From contig CAYJLV010000002.1 in the NCBI GenBank assembly GCA_964371405.1, forward strand, positions 151,213-215,212: DNA of 64,000 nt, written 5' to 3'. The DNA comes from JAMHWF01 sp964371405. GTDB lineage: Bacteria > Pseudomonadota > Gammaproteobacteria > Burkholderiales > Burkholderiaceae_C. This document shows positions 55,097 through 62,976 of this stretch, one piece after another (position 1 is the first letter of the stretch; the number at the start of each line of letters is the position of its first letter). The notes below the pieces were generated by a model. That model searched no databases. It saw nothing but the letters and a program-made list of their open reading frames with translations, and was not told where the DNA came from. The position numbers and the translations under genes were made by a program.

Positions 55097-55639
55097 TCAG
55101 TGATGAACTGCAGGCAAGACAATGCCGGCGACTCCCCAGTGATGCATCAGCTCGCGCAGCAGGAGCAGCGCTGCGGCGTCGTAGCGGTTCGTGACCGAGC
55201 CGACATGACTCACTGGACGGCCCAGAGACACCGATGCCATGCGCTGGAACACCTGCTCCACCTCCTCGGTCGTCATCGACACCGTCTGCGCTGATTCCGA
55301 AACCGAACGGGCCAGCAGCCGCCGGACGATGTCATCGGTGGCGACCCATGTCGCGCCGCGCGGCGGCGGGGCGGCGAGCATCAGCTGGTCCTCTGCCAGA
55401 TCGATGGCCCGCTCGAGTTCCATCGGCTCGGGCGGCCAGTGCGAAAAGCAGGCGTCGGCCAAACTTCGATAGCCCAAGCGCAACTGGGTCGCCCCCTGCG
55501 GCTCGGCACCGGCGCCGTGGACGAGGTGGATGTGATCTTCGCTCATCTTCAGCAGGGCGAGCGGCACCGGCCCGGGAAGGACTGCGCGGGCCCGCGCGAA
55601 GCACTGGTTGAGATCTGCGGGATTGCAGGCGAGGTCCAT
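55097..55639 (-). CDS. Protein of unknown function downstream of the dioxygenase gene
   Basis: A 180-residue soluble protein, no signal peptide. I do not recognise a family. Features: PVPLALLKMSEDHIHLVHGAG near 30, ELERAIDLAEDQLMLAA near 80, and a C-terminal GSVTNRYDAAALLLLREL. The start at 55639 is chosen for a GGAG site six bases before the ATG; the frame is open to 55708, inside the dioxygenase gene. It begins 14 bases after the dioxygenase stop, so the two are probably cotranscribed. Confidence 0.65.
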   Translation of the reverse strand: MDLACNPADLNQCFARARAVLPGPVPLALLKMSEDHIHLVHGAGAEPQGATQLRLGYRSLADACFSHWPPEPMELERAIDLAEDQLMLAAPPPRGATWVATDDIVRRLLARSVSESAQTVSMTTEEVEQVFQRMASVSLGRPVSHVGSVTNRYDAAALLLLRELMHHWGVAGIVLPAVHH

Positions 55640-55653
55640 CAGCCGCTCCAAGG

Positions 55654-56490
55654 TCAGTACTGACGCCGGACGCTCTTGCTTCCGCCCGCCGGCGCTCCGA
55701 AGCGCCAATTCGACACCGTGATGCCACCGAAGAAATCGGCCTCGTGGTAGACGCGCTGGGCCCGGTCGTGCTCCGCGGCGCCGACGGCCACCATCAGCGG
55801 CAGCAGATGCTCCTCGCGCGGATGCGCCTGGCGCGCAGATGGCGCCTGCTGCCAGGCAGCGAGGGCGGCCGAGCGCGGCGTGCCGGGTGCGGCCAGGGAT
55901 TCGTCCAGCCAGGCGTCGAAGGCGGCCGAGGGCAGCTTGGCCTGCGGGCCGAAGGCGCGCAGGTTGTGGTAGCTGAGCCCGCTGCCGATGATCAGCACGC
56001 CCTCGTCGCGCAGCGGAGCGAGCGCGCGACCCATCGCCAGGTGATCCTGTGGATCGAGCCCGCGCTTGAGCGACAGTTGCACCGTCGGCATGTCGGCCTC
56101 GGGATAGATCAGCACCATCGGTGCGTACATCCCATGGTCGAAGCCGCGCCTGGCGTCCTCGCGAGAGGCGATACCGGCGTTCTGCAGGAGCCCCTGCACG
56201 CGCTGCGCCAGCGTCGGCGAGCCGGGCGCCGGGTAGCGGATGCGGTAGGTGTAGTCGGGGAAGCCGCCGTAGTCGTAGATCATTCCCGGCTCGGGGTGCG
56301 ACTGAATCGTGAATTCAGGCTCCTCCCAATGCGCCGAGATCATCAGCACCGCCTGCGGCCGCAAGAGTCCGGCGTCCTGCGGCAGGCGGCGCAGCGCCGC
56401 GGCAAGCTGGTCGTAGGCGCCATGCCACTCATCCTTCATCCATGGCCAGGGACCACCGCCGTGCGAGATGAAGTAGGTGGGGAATCGCAT
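55654..56490 (-). CDS. LigB-type extradiol dioxygenase, 4,5-DOPA dioxygenase (YgiD) family
   Basis: A 278-residue class III ring-cleavage-fold protein. Metal-site histidines: ISHGGGPWPW (about residue 10), ISAHWEEPEF (about 52), FDHGMYAPMVLIYP (about 118) and HPREEHLLPLMVAVGAA (about 228). These match E. coli YgiD, which opens L-DOPA and binds zinc. Typical fusion or regulator partners are absent. The ring substrate here is unknown; a redox or aromatic-detoxification role fits the adjacent quinone oxidoreductase gene (QorB-like) only loosely. Confidence 0.85.
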   Translation of the reverse strand: MRFPTYFISHGGGPWPWMKDEWHGAYDQLAAALRRLPQDAGLLRPQAVLMISAHWEEPEFTIQSHPEPGMIYDYGGFPDYTYRIRYPAPGSPTLAQRVQGLLQNAGIASREDARRGFDHGMYAPMVLIYPEADMPTVQLSLKRGLDPQDHLAMGRALAPLRDEGVLIIGSGLSYHNLRAFGPQAKLPSAAFDAWLDESLAAPGTPRSAALAAWQQAPSARQAHPREEHLLPLMVAVGAAEHDRAQRVYHEADFFGGITVSNWRFGAPAGGSKSVRRQY

Positions 56491-56553
56491 CGCCCTTGCT
56501 CCGGTTCGGATTCGCCCGTCAACGAGCGGTGATGGCGCCGCCGCTCGCGGGCG

Positions 56554-57561
56554 TCAGCGCCAGAGGCGCTCGACGCCGGTCGGATTGTCCCCTTTCACGG
56601 GACCGATGATGTCTTCCATGATGCCCCTGAAGCGTTCGACGCGGGCGCGGTCTGACATGTAGTCACGGAATCCGGCGGGGTTCGTGTTGGGATACTCCCA
56701 GATCGGCTTCCAGTTCGGAATCGAGACATCCTTGCGCGCCGGCCACTGTGCCGAACTCTGTTGCGCCTGCCGGCTGAGGCGGAAGTTCATGTAGAGCTTG
56801 GCTGCCGCCGGATGCGGTGCGCTGGCCAGGACTCCCCCGACCTGGTACCACGATTGAAAGTAGTCCTCGCGCGGCAGGATCATCCGCATCGTGTCGGTCG
56901 CGGGCGGATTGAGGTAGTAAAACGAAGTGAAGGTCACGGCCGCCTTGCCCTCAGCGATGAATTGCAGCGGGGTCGCGCTGCCGCGCACCCATTGAACGTC
57001 CTGTTCCTGCAACCGCTGCAGCCAACCTATGCCGTGCTTGGCGATGATCTGCTCGAACTGGTAGAGCACGGCATCGTCGTCGTGCGGATAGACCAGAACG
57101 ATGCGCCCCTTGAGGTCGGGACGCAGGTAGTCCGCCGCCTCACGCGGTGCCTTGTCGGCCGGGATGACCTTTGTATCGACGACGTTCGAAAAGGCGAAAA
57201 CGAACAGCGGATAGTAGGCGCCGTCACGGTCTTTGAACGCGTCGGGAAGTTGCTCGAACCCCTCGGGCTTGAAGGGCAGCAGCAGCCCCTGCTTCTTCCA
57301 GTAGGGAAAGTCGTGCAGCGTCTGCAGATGCACCACGTCGACACGATTGTCCCCGCGCAAGTGCGCGGCGTCGATTCGCGCATCGTGATACTTGCTGAGG
57401 TCGACCGAGACCTCGATCCTGATGTCGGGAAACCGGTCGGTGAATCCCGCCGTGTACATGGCCGCCTGTTCCGGCGCGTCACCGCCCGCATAGACGACGA
57501 GTCGGCCGCCTTCGGCGCGCGCTTCGTCGTACAGCCTGCTCAGTGAGTCCATATCGGTCAT
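56554..57561 (-). CDS. Extracellular-solute-binding-like protein without a signal peptide
   Basis: A 335-residue periplasmic-binding-protein fold of the Fe3+/polyamine class (SBP_bac_6/8-like): LVVYAGGDAPEQAAMYTAGF at the N-terminus, VDVVHLQTLHDFPYWKKQG, LVYPHDDDAVLYQFEQI and KAAVTFTSFYYLNPP. It starts MTDMDSLSRLYDEARAEGG with GAGGAG 11 bases upstream; neither this nor any longer in-frame start gives a signal peptide or lipobox. No permease or ATPase gene is adjacent. It may be cytoplasmic, or its export signal may have been lost. It lies between the dioxygenase and QorB-like genes on the same strand. Confidence 0.75.
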   Translation of the reverse strand: MTDMDSLSRLYDEARAEGGRLVVYAGGDAPEQAAMYTAGFTDRFPDIRIEVSVDLSKYHDARIDAAHLRGDNRVDVVHLQTLHDFPYWKKQGLLLPFKPEGFEQLPDAFKDRDGAYYPLFVFAFSNVVDTKVIPADKAPREAADYLRPDLKGRIVLVYPHDDDAVLYQFEQIIAKHGIGWLQRLQEQDVQWVRGSATPLQFIAEGKAAVTFTSFYYLNPPATDTMRMILPREDYFQSWYQVGGVLASAPHPAAAKLYMNFRLSRQAQQSSAQWPARKDVSIPNWKPIWEYPNTNPAGFRDYMSDRARVERFRGIMEDIIGPVKGDNPTGVERLWR

Positions 57562-57596
57562 TTCATGCTCCTCGAGGGCTTGCTGCGAAGAAGAGA

Positions 57597-58442
57597 TCAG
57601 CCGAGCGCGCCTGCGACCGTCGTCGATAGCGGAGTCGTGGGCCGTCCGATCAGTTTGGAAAGCTGCCGGCCGTCGTCGAACAGCGCTCCCTTCGACGCGC
57701 TCACGTCCCATCCGGCGATCGCCTGCGCCAGAGCGTCGGGCAGTCCGAAGCCCGACAACGCGGCGCTGTACTCGGCTTCGGACAGGTTCTTGTACGGGAT
57801 CGTCTTGCCGCTCTGGCGCGAGATCTCGGCGGCGAGGTCCGTCAAGGTGTAGGCCGCGTCGCCGGCAAGCTCATAGGTCTTGCCGTCGTGACCCGCCGAG
57901 CTGAGCACCACCGCGGCCGCCTCGGCATAGTCGGCGCGGGGGGCAGACGAGATCCTGCCTTCGCCCGCGCTGCCGATGAAGGCGCCGCCGGCCAGCGCGC
58001 CCGCGACCGAGCCCGTGTAGTTCTCGGTGTACCAGCCGTTGCGCAGAAGGGTGAACGGGATGCCGGCTGCCCTGAGCGCGCTTTCCGTGTCGCGATGCTC
58101 CGGCGCCAGGCTCAAGGGCGACGTGTCGGCGTGCAGCAGGCTCGTGTAGACGATGCGCTTGACGCCCGCCTGCTTCGCGGCCTGGATCACGTTGCGATGC
58201 TGGACGGCGCGCTGCCCGACTTCGCTCGACGAGATGAGCAGCAGCGTGTCGATGCCCGCCAGAGCGCCGACGAGCGATTCGGGGCGGGCGTAGTCGGCCT
58301 CGCGCGCGGGGATGCCGAGGTCGGCAGCCTTGGCCGGTGAGCGCACGAGCGCAACGAGCGGTTCCGAGGGAGCCCTGGACCGGAGTCGGGCGACAACGAG
58401 GCGGCCGAGTTGTCCGGTGGCGCCGGTGATGGCAATGGTCAT
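57597..58442 (-). CDS. NAD(P)H:quinone oxidoreductase, QorB/NmrA-like SDR
   Basis: A 281-residue atypical short-chain dehydrogenase. The NADPH site is ITGATGQLGRLVVARL at the N-terminus; IDTLLLISSSEVGQRAVQHRNVI, VKRIVYTSLLHADTSPL and the substrate-side LLRNGWYTENYTG are close to E. coli QorB (YtfG), which reduces quinones with NADPH. ATG 58442 begins the family sequence. Divergent from an HxlR regulator at 58512, the arrangement seen for qor2/QorR in Corynebacterium and others. Confidence 0.88.
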   Translation of the reverse strand: MTIAITGATGQLGRLVVARLRSRAPSEPLVALVRSPAKAADLGIPAREADYARPESLVGALAGIDTLLLISSSEVGQRAVQHRNVIQAAKQAGVKRIVYTSLLHADTSPLSLAPEHRDTESALRAAGIPFTLLRNGWYTENYTGSVAGALAGGAFIGSAGEGRISSAPRADYAEAAAVVLSSAGHDGKTYELAGDAAYTLTDLAAEISRQSGKTIPYKNLSEAEYSAALSGFGLPDALAQAIAGWDVSASKGALFDDGRQLSKLIGRPTTPLSTTVAGALG

Positions 58443-58511
58443 GGTGCGCACTCGCTTGAAGTGAAGGATGCGTCACTGTACGATCAAAGCTCACTATTCG
58501 TAAGTACGGAC

Positions 58512-58937
58512 ATGAAGGTAAGTACCAAGACCATCGCCGGGCGGACGCAGGCGCGCGCACCGGCCCTGTCGCGCAAGCTCGCGCGGGGCGATCTGCTGGC
58601 CCAAGCGTGCCCGTCGCGCGAGGTGCTCAAGCACGTCACGAGCCGCTGGGGCGTGCTCGTGCTGATGGTGCTGGAGACGCGGAAGCATCGCTTTGCCGAG
58701 CTGCGCCGCGCCATCGGCGGGGTCAGCGAGCGCATGCTCGCGCAGACGCTGCGGTGGCTCGAAGGCGATGGCCTGGTCCAGCGCATCGCCTACGACGTGG
58801 TGCCGCCGCATGTCGAGTACCGGCTCACTCCACTGGGACGCGACGCGGCCAGGCGAGTGCGCGGTCTGGCCGATTGGATCGAAATCAACCTGCCGAAAGT
58901 GCTGGAGGCGCAGGGTCGCAGCTCGCCCAGGGCGTGA
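58512..58937 (+). CDS. HxlR family transcriptional regulator
   Basis: A 141-residue winged-helix regulator of the HxlR/DUF24 family: CPSREVLKHVTSRWGVLVLMVL (about 36-57; normally CP at the start with the redox Cys), FAELRRAIGGVSERMLAQTLRWLE (helix-turn-helix), LVQRIAYDVVPPHVEYRLT (wing). Cys36 is the conserved thiol-sensing Cys of QorR/YodB relatives, which respond to quinones and diamide. Divergent from the QorB-like gene, which it probably represses. The 69-base intergenic region contains GTACG at 58478 and GTACGGAC near the start, possible operator halves. Confidence 0.85.
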   Translation: MKVSTKTIAGRTQARAPALSRKLARGDLLAQACPSREVLKHVTSRWGVLVLMVLETRKHRFAELRRAIGGVSERMLAQTLRWLEGDGLVQRIAYDVVPPHVEYRLTPLGRDAARRVRGLADWIEINLPKVLEAQGRSSPRA

Positions 58938-58985
58938 GCCCGTCCAAGCAGACGGTTTCGCGCTGGTGCCGGAGATGCAGGTGCT

Positions 58986-59022
58986 GCCGACCCCGATCGC
59001 TTGAACTATCGGGGTCGGCCTT
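58986..59022. terminator. Bidirectional terminator hairpin between convergent regulator genes
   Basis: GCCGACCCCGAT (58986-58997), 10-base loop, ATCGGGGTCGGC (59008-59019): a perfect 12-bp stem, then CTTC. It lies between the HxlR stop (58937) and the GntR stop (59025) and can serve both. Confidence 0.7.
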
Positions 59023-59024
59023 CA

Positions 59025-59714
59025 TCACTCCCCAGCCGCCGCCAGCCCGTTCTCGAAGTGCTGCCGCATCAGCAGCGCCGCGCGATTCGCGTCGCGCCCC
59101 TCCAGCGCCTGCATCACCGCCCGGTGCTCGGCCAGCGACTCGGCCAGCCGGCCCGCCTTGAACAGCGAGTGGTGCCGGTTGAGCTTCATGACCTTGCGCA
59201 GGTCGGCCACGATCTGCTGGCGCCAGCGGTTGCCGGCGATTTCCAGCACGCGCATGTGGAAGCGCTCGTTGGTGACGAAGAAGGCGTCGCGCTGGCGCAT
59301 CTGGCGTTCCAGCCTGACGTGCAGCGCTCGCAGCTCGGCGAGCTGTTCATCGCTCGCGTGCCGCGCCACCTCGGCCGCCGCGTCGCTCTCGAGCACGCCG
59401 AGCAGGTGATAGACCTGATGCACGTCGGCGGCCGACATCTCGGTGACGTAGGCGCCGCGGCGCAGCTTCATCGTCGCCAGGCCCTCGACGGCCAGCACCT
59501 TGAGCGCCTCGCGCAGCGGCGTGCGGCTGATGCCCCATTCGGCCGCGAGGCGCTGTTCGTCGATCCAGCTGCCGGGCTCGAGCTCGCGCGCGAAGATCTT
59601 CTGGCGCAGCCGCTCGGCCACCTCCTGGTAGAGCGGGCGGGTGGGAAGCATCGAGGCCGGCACAGGGGGCAGTGCGGCCCGGGCGCGCGGGGCGGGCTTG
59701 AGGTCGGCAGGCAC
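59025..59714 (-). CDS. GntR family transcriptional regulator (FadR/FCD subfamily)
   Basis: A 229-residue regulator. Winged helix: LYQEVAERLRQKIFARELEPG, DEQRLAAEWGISRTPLREALKVLAVEGLA cut at about 50-75, RGAYVTEM; C-terminal FCD domain with metal-ligand type residues in NERFHMRVLEIAGNRW and LAEHRAVMQAL. GTG start at 59714; ATG at 59651 is a shorter alternative. Divergent from the methylmalonyl-CoA mutase gene, which it likely controls with an organic acid or acyl-CoA as effector (inferred). Confidence 0.85.
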   Translation of the reverse strand: MPADLKPAPRARAALPPVPASMLPTRPLYQEVAERLRQKIFARELEPGSWIDEQRLAAEWGISRTPLREALKVLAVEGLATMKLRRGAYVTEMSAADVHQVYHLLGVLESDAAAEVARHASDEQLAELRALHVRLERQMRQRDAFFVTNERFHMRVLEIAGNRWRQQIVADLRKVMKLNRHHSLFKAGRLAESLAEHRAVMQALEGRDANRAALLMRQHFENGLAAAGE

Positions 59715-59740
59715 GAGCGAACGGTTCTCGCAGACGGTTT

Positions 59741-59766
59741 TTGAATTCTGAATTATGCATTATCAT
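59741..59766. promoter_or_regulatory. AT-rich control region between the GntR gene and mcm
   Basis: A sharply AT-rich stretch in GC-rich surroundings, containing the imperfect palindrome ATTATGCATTAT (59752-59763) and TGAATTCTGAATTATG with the repeated word TGAATT/GAATT. It is placed where the FCD-type GntR operator and the promoters of both divergent genes should be. No Shine-Dalgarno is visible before the mutase ATG (59774); TATCAT at 59761-59766 would place a transcription start almost at the ATG. Confidence 0.45.
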
Positions 59767-59773
59767 CGCCCGC

Positions 59774-61933
59774 ATGTCTTCGAAGTCTGAAAGCACGCGG
59801 CCCATGCTGGCCGACTGGGAACGCGCGGCAGCCAAGGCGGCGCCGGGGGGCGACCTGCGCGCGTTGAACTGGCGCACTGCGGAAGCCATCGACGTCAAGC
59901 CGCTGTACACGCGAGCCGACCTGCAAGGCTTGACGCACCTCGACAGCCTGCCCGGCTTCGCGCCCTTCGTGCGCGGCCCGCAGGCGACGATGTATGCGTC
60001 GCGGCCCTGGACGATCCGCCAGTACGCCGGCTTCTCGACCGCCGAGGAGAGCAATGCCTTCTACCGCCAGGCGCTCGCCGCCGGCGGGCAGGGCGTCAGC
60101 GTCGCGTTCGACCTGGCGACGCACCGCGGCTACGACAGCGATCACCCGCGCGTGGCGGGCGACGTGGGCAAGGCCGGCGTCGCGATCGATTCGGTCGAGG
60201 ACATGAAGATCCTGTTCGACGGCATTCCGCTCGACCGGGTGAGCGTGTCCATGACGATGAACGGCGCCGTGCTGCCGGTACTGGCCGGCTACATCGTCGC
60301 CGCCGAAGAGCAGGGCGTCGCGGCCAGCGCGCTCAGCGGGACCATCCAGAACGACATCCTCAAGGAGTTCATGGTCCGCAACACCTACATCTATCCGCCA
60401 GCGCCGTCGATGCGCGTGGTCGGCGACATCATCGCGCACACCGCGCGGGCGATGCCGAAGTTCAACTCGATCTCGATCTCGGGCTACCACATGCAGGAGG
60501 CGGGGGCGAGCCAGGCGCTCGAACTCGCCTTCACGCTGGCCGACGGGCGCGAGTATGTGAAGACGGCGCTCGCCCAGGGCCTCGATGTCGACGAGTTCGC
60601 AGGGCGGCTGTCGTTCTTCTGGGGCATCGGGATGAATTTCTATCTCGAAGTCGCCAAGATGCGCGCCGCGCGCCTGCTGTGGTGGCGCATCATGAAGGCG
60701 TTCGAACCGAAGAGCGACAAGAGCCTGATGCTGCGCACGCACTGCCAGACTTCGGGCTGGAGCCTCGCCGAGCAGGACCCCTACAACAACATCGTGCGCA
60801 CCACGATCGAGGCGATGGCGGCCGTGTTCGGCGGCACGCAGAGCCTGCACACCAACAGCTTCGACGAGGCGATCGCGCTGCCGACCGAGTTCAGCGCGCG
60901 CATCGCGCGCAACACGCAGCTGATCCTGCAGGAAGAGACGCACATCACGAGCGTCATCGACCCCTGGGCCGGCAGCTACATGATGGAGACGCTGACGCAG
61001 CAGATGGCCGACGCGGCCTGGGTCATCATCGAAGAGGTCGATGCGATGGGCGGCATGACGAAGGCCGTCGACAGCGGCTGGGCCAAGCTCAAGATCGAGG
61101 CCGCCGCCGCAGGGAAGCAGGCGCGCATCGACTCGGGCCGCGACGTGATCGTCGGCGTCAACAAGTACAAGCCGGCGACGGAAGACGCGGTGCCGGTGCG
61201 CGAAGTCGACAACGTCGCGGTGCGCGAGAACCAGATCGCACGGCTCGCGCGGCTGCGCGCGACGCGCGATGCGCCCGCGGTCGGCCGCGCGCTGGCGGCG
61301 CTGACGCGCTGCGCCGAAACGGGAGAGGGCAACCTGCTGGCGCTCAGCGTCGACGCGATGCGCCTGCGCGCCACCGTCGGCGAAGTCAGCGGTGCCCTCG
61401 AGCAGGTATGGGGGCGCCATCGCGCCGATACGCAAAAGGTGACCGGTGTGTATGCAGCAGCCTACGACTCCGCCGAGGGCTGGGACCGCCTGCGCGGCGA
61501 AATCGCGGCCTTCGGCGCCGAACACGGCCGCCGGCCGCGCGTGCTGATCGCCAAGCTCGGCCAGGACGGCCACGACCGCGGCTCCAAGGTCGTCGCGACG
61601 GCGTTTGCCGATCTCGGCTTCGACGTCGACATCGGGCCGCTGTTCCAGACGCCCGAGGAATGCGCGCGCCAGGCGATCGAGAACGACGTGCACGCGGTGG
61701 GCGTGTCCACGCTCGCGGCCGGCCACAAGACGCTCGTGCCGGCCATCATCGAGGAACTGCGCCGCCAGGGCGCCGACGACATCGTCGTCTTCGTCGGCGG
61801 AGTGATTCCGAAGCAGGACTACGAATTCCTGTACGAGGCGGGCGTCAAGGGCATCTACGGACCCGGCACGCCGATCCCGGCGTCGGCCAAGGACGTGCTC
61901 GAGCAGATCCGCGCGGCGCAGCGCAAGGACTGA
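59774..61933 (+). CDS. Methylmalonyl-CoA mutase
   Basis: A 719-residue single-chain (large-subunit type) B12 enzyme interconverting methylmalonyl-CoA and succinyl-CoA. Substrate barrel: RPWTIRQYAGFSTAEESNAFYR, GLSVAFDLATHRG-type segment present as GVSVAFDLATHRGYDSDHP, HTNSFDEAIALPTEFSAR. The cobalamin domain has KLGQDGHDRGSKV (about 594-606, the DxHxxG motif) and the VGVSTLAAGH and FVGGVIP elements. Followed after one base by meaB and then by pccB: a propionate/odd-chain/branched-chain pathway operon feeding succinyl-CoA into the TCA cycle. Confidence 0.95.
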   Translation: MSSKSESTRPMLADWERAAAKAAPGGDLRALNWRTAEAIDVKPLYTRADLQGLTHLDSLPGFAPFVRGPQATMYASRPWTIRQYAGFSTAEESNAFYRQALAAGGQGVSVAFDLATHRGYDSDHPRVAGDVGKAGVAIDSVEDMKILFDGIPLDRVSVSMTMNGAVLPVLAGYIVAAEEQGVAASALSGTIQNDILKEFMVRNTYIYPPAPSMRVVGDIIAHTARAMPKFNSISISGYHMQEAGASQALELAFTLADGREYVKTALAQGLDVDEFAGRLSFFWGIGMNFYLEVAKMRAARLLWWRIMKAFEPKSDKSLMLRTHCQTSGWSLAEQDPYNNIVRTTIEAMAAVFGGTQSLHTNSFDEAIALPTEFSARIARNTQLILQEETHITSVIDPWAGSYMMETLTQQMADAAWVIIEEVDAMGGMTKAVDSGWAKLKIEAAAAGKQARIDSGRDVIVGVNKYKPATEDAVPVREVDNVAVRENQIARLARLRATRDAPAVGRALAALTRCAETGEGNLLALSVDAMRLRATVGEVSGALEQVWGRHRADTQKVTGVYAAAYDSAEGWDRLRGEIAAFGAEHGRRPRVLIAKLGQDGHDRGSKVVATAFADLGFDVDIGPLFQTPEECARQAIENDVHAVGVSTLAAGHKTLVPAIIEELRRQGADDIVVFVGGVIPKQDYEFLYEAGVKGIYGPGTPIPASAKDVLEQIRAAQRKD

Positions 61934-61934
61934 C

Positions 61935-62957
61935 GTGCCTGCTCTAGCCGACGCGCTGGTCGAAGGCGTGCTGCATGGCGACGCCATCGCGCGCCGTCGC
62001 GCGGTGGCCAGGACGATCACGCTGCTCGAATCGACGCGGCCGGCCGACCGTGAGCGCGCCGACGCGCTGCTCAATGCGCTGATGCCGTTCGCCGGCGGCG
62101 CGTTGCGCATCGGAATCTCGGGCGTACCCGGGGTCGGCAAGTCGACCTTCATCGAGGCGCTCGGTCTGCACCTGATAGCGCGCGGTCACCGCGTCGCCGT
62201 GCTCGCCGTCGACCCGTCTTCGGCCATTTCGGGCGGCTCGATCCTCGGCGACAAGACGCGCATGGAGCGGCTCTCCATGCACGAGCGCGCCTACATCCGG
62301 CCGAGCCCGGCATCGGGCACGCTCGGCGGCGTCGCCGAGCGCACGCGCGAGGCGATCCTCGTCTGCGAAGCGGCGGGGCACGACATCGTGATCGTCGAGA
62401 CTGTCGGCGTCGGCCAGAGCGAGACGGCGGTCGCCGGCATGACGGACCTGTTCGTGCTGCTGCAACTGCCCAACGCCGGCGACGAGCTGCAGGCGATCAA
62501 GAAGGGCGTGATGGAGATCGCCGACCTGGTCGTCGTCAACAAGGCCGACGCCGATCCGGCGGCGGCGACGCGCGCCGAGGCGCACATCACTTCGGCGCTG
62601 CGCCTCTTTGGCCAGCACGGCCGGCCCGAGCACGCGGCGCGCGACGCGGCGATCTGGCACCCGCGCGTGATGCAGGCCAGCGCGCTGACGGGCGCGGGGC
62701 TCGACGCGTTCTGGCTCCATGTCGAGGCGTTCCGCGCCACGCAGCAGGCGAGCGGCGAGTTCGCGCGCCGCCGCCGGCAGCAGGCCGAGCGCTGGATGTG
62801 GGACCTGATCCATGCCGGCCTGCGAGAACGCTTCGCGGCCCACCCGGCGGTGCAGGGCGCGTTGGCCGACGCGACGGCGGGCGTGCTGCAGGGGCGGCTG
62901 GCCGCCAGCGCCGCGGCGCGCGCGCTGCTCGGCACGTTCAACGAACAGCGGTCCTGA
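61935..62957 (+). CDS. meaB: Methylmalonyl-CoA mutase-associated GTPase MeaB
   Basis: A 340-residue G3E GTPase that protects and reloads the mutase with cobalamin. Walker A GVPGVGKSTFIEALG (about 61-75), base-specificity NKAD (VVVNKADADP, about 198), switch III region near VDPSSAISGGSILGDKTRM, and ETVGVGQSE. GTG start one base after the mutase stop (TGACGTG). C-terminal dimerisation arm is present. Confidence 0.94.
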   Translation: MPALADALVEGVLHGDAIARRRAVARTITLLESTRPADRERADALLNALMPFAGGALRIGISGVPGVGKSTFIEALGLHLIARGHRVAVLAVDPSSAISGGSILGDKTRMERLSMHERAYIRPSPASGTLGGVAERTREAILVCEAAGHDIVIVETVGVGQSETAVAGMTDLFVLLQLPNAGDELQAIKKGVMEIADLVVVNKADADPAAATRAEAHITSALRLFGQHGRPEHAARDAAIWHPRVMQASALTGAGLDAFWLHVEAFRATQQASGEFARRRRQQAERWMWDLIHAGLRERFAAHPAVQGALADATAGVLQGRLAASAAARALLGTFNEQRS

Positions 62958-62976
62958 AGGGACGGGAGTCATCACG

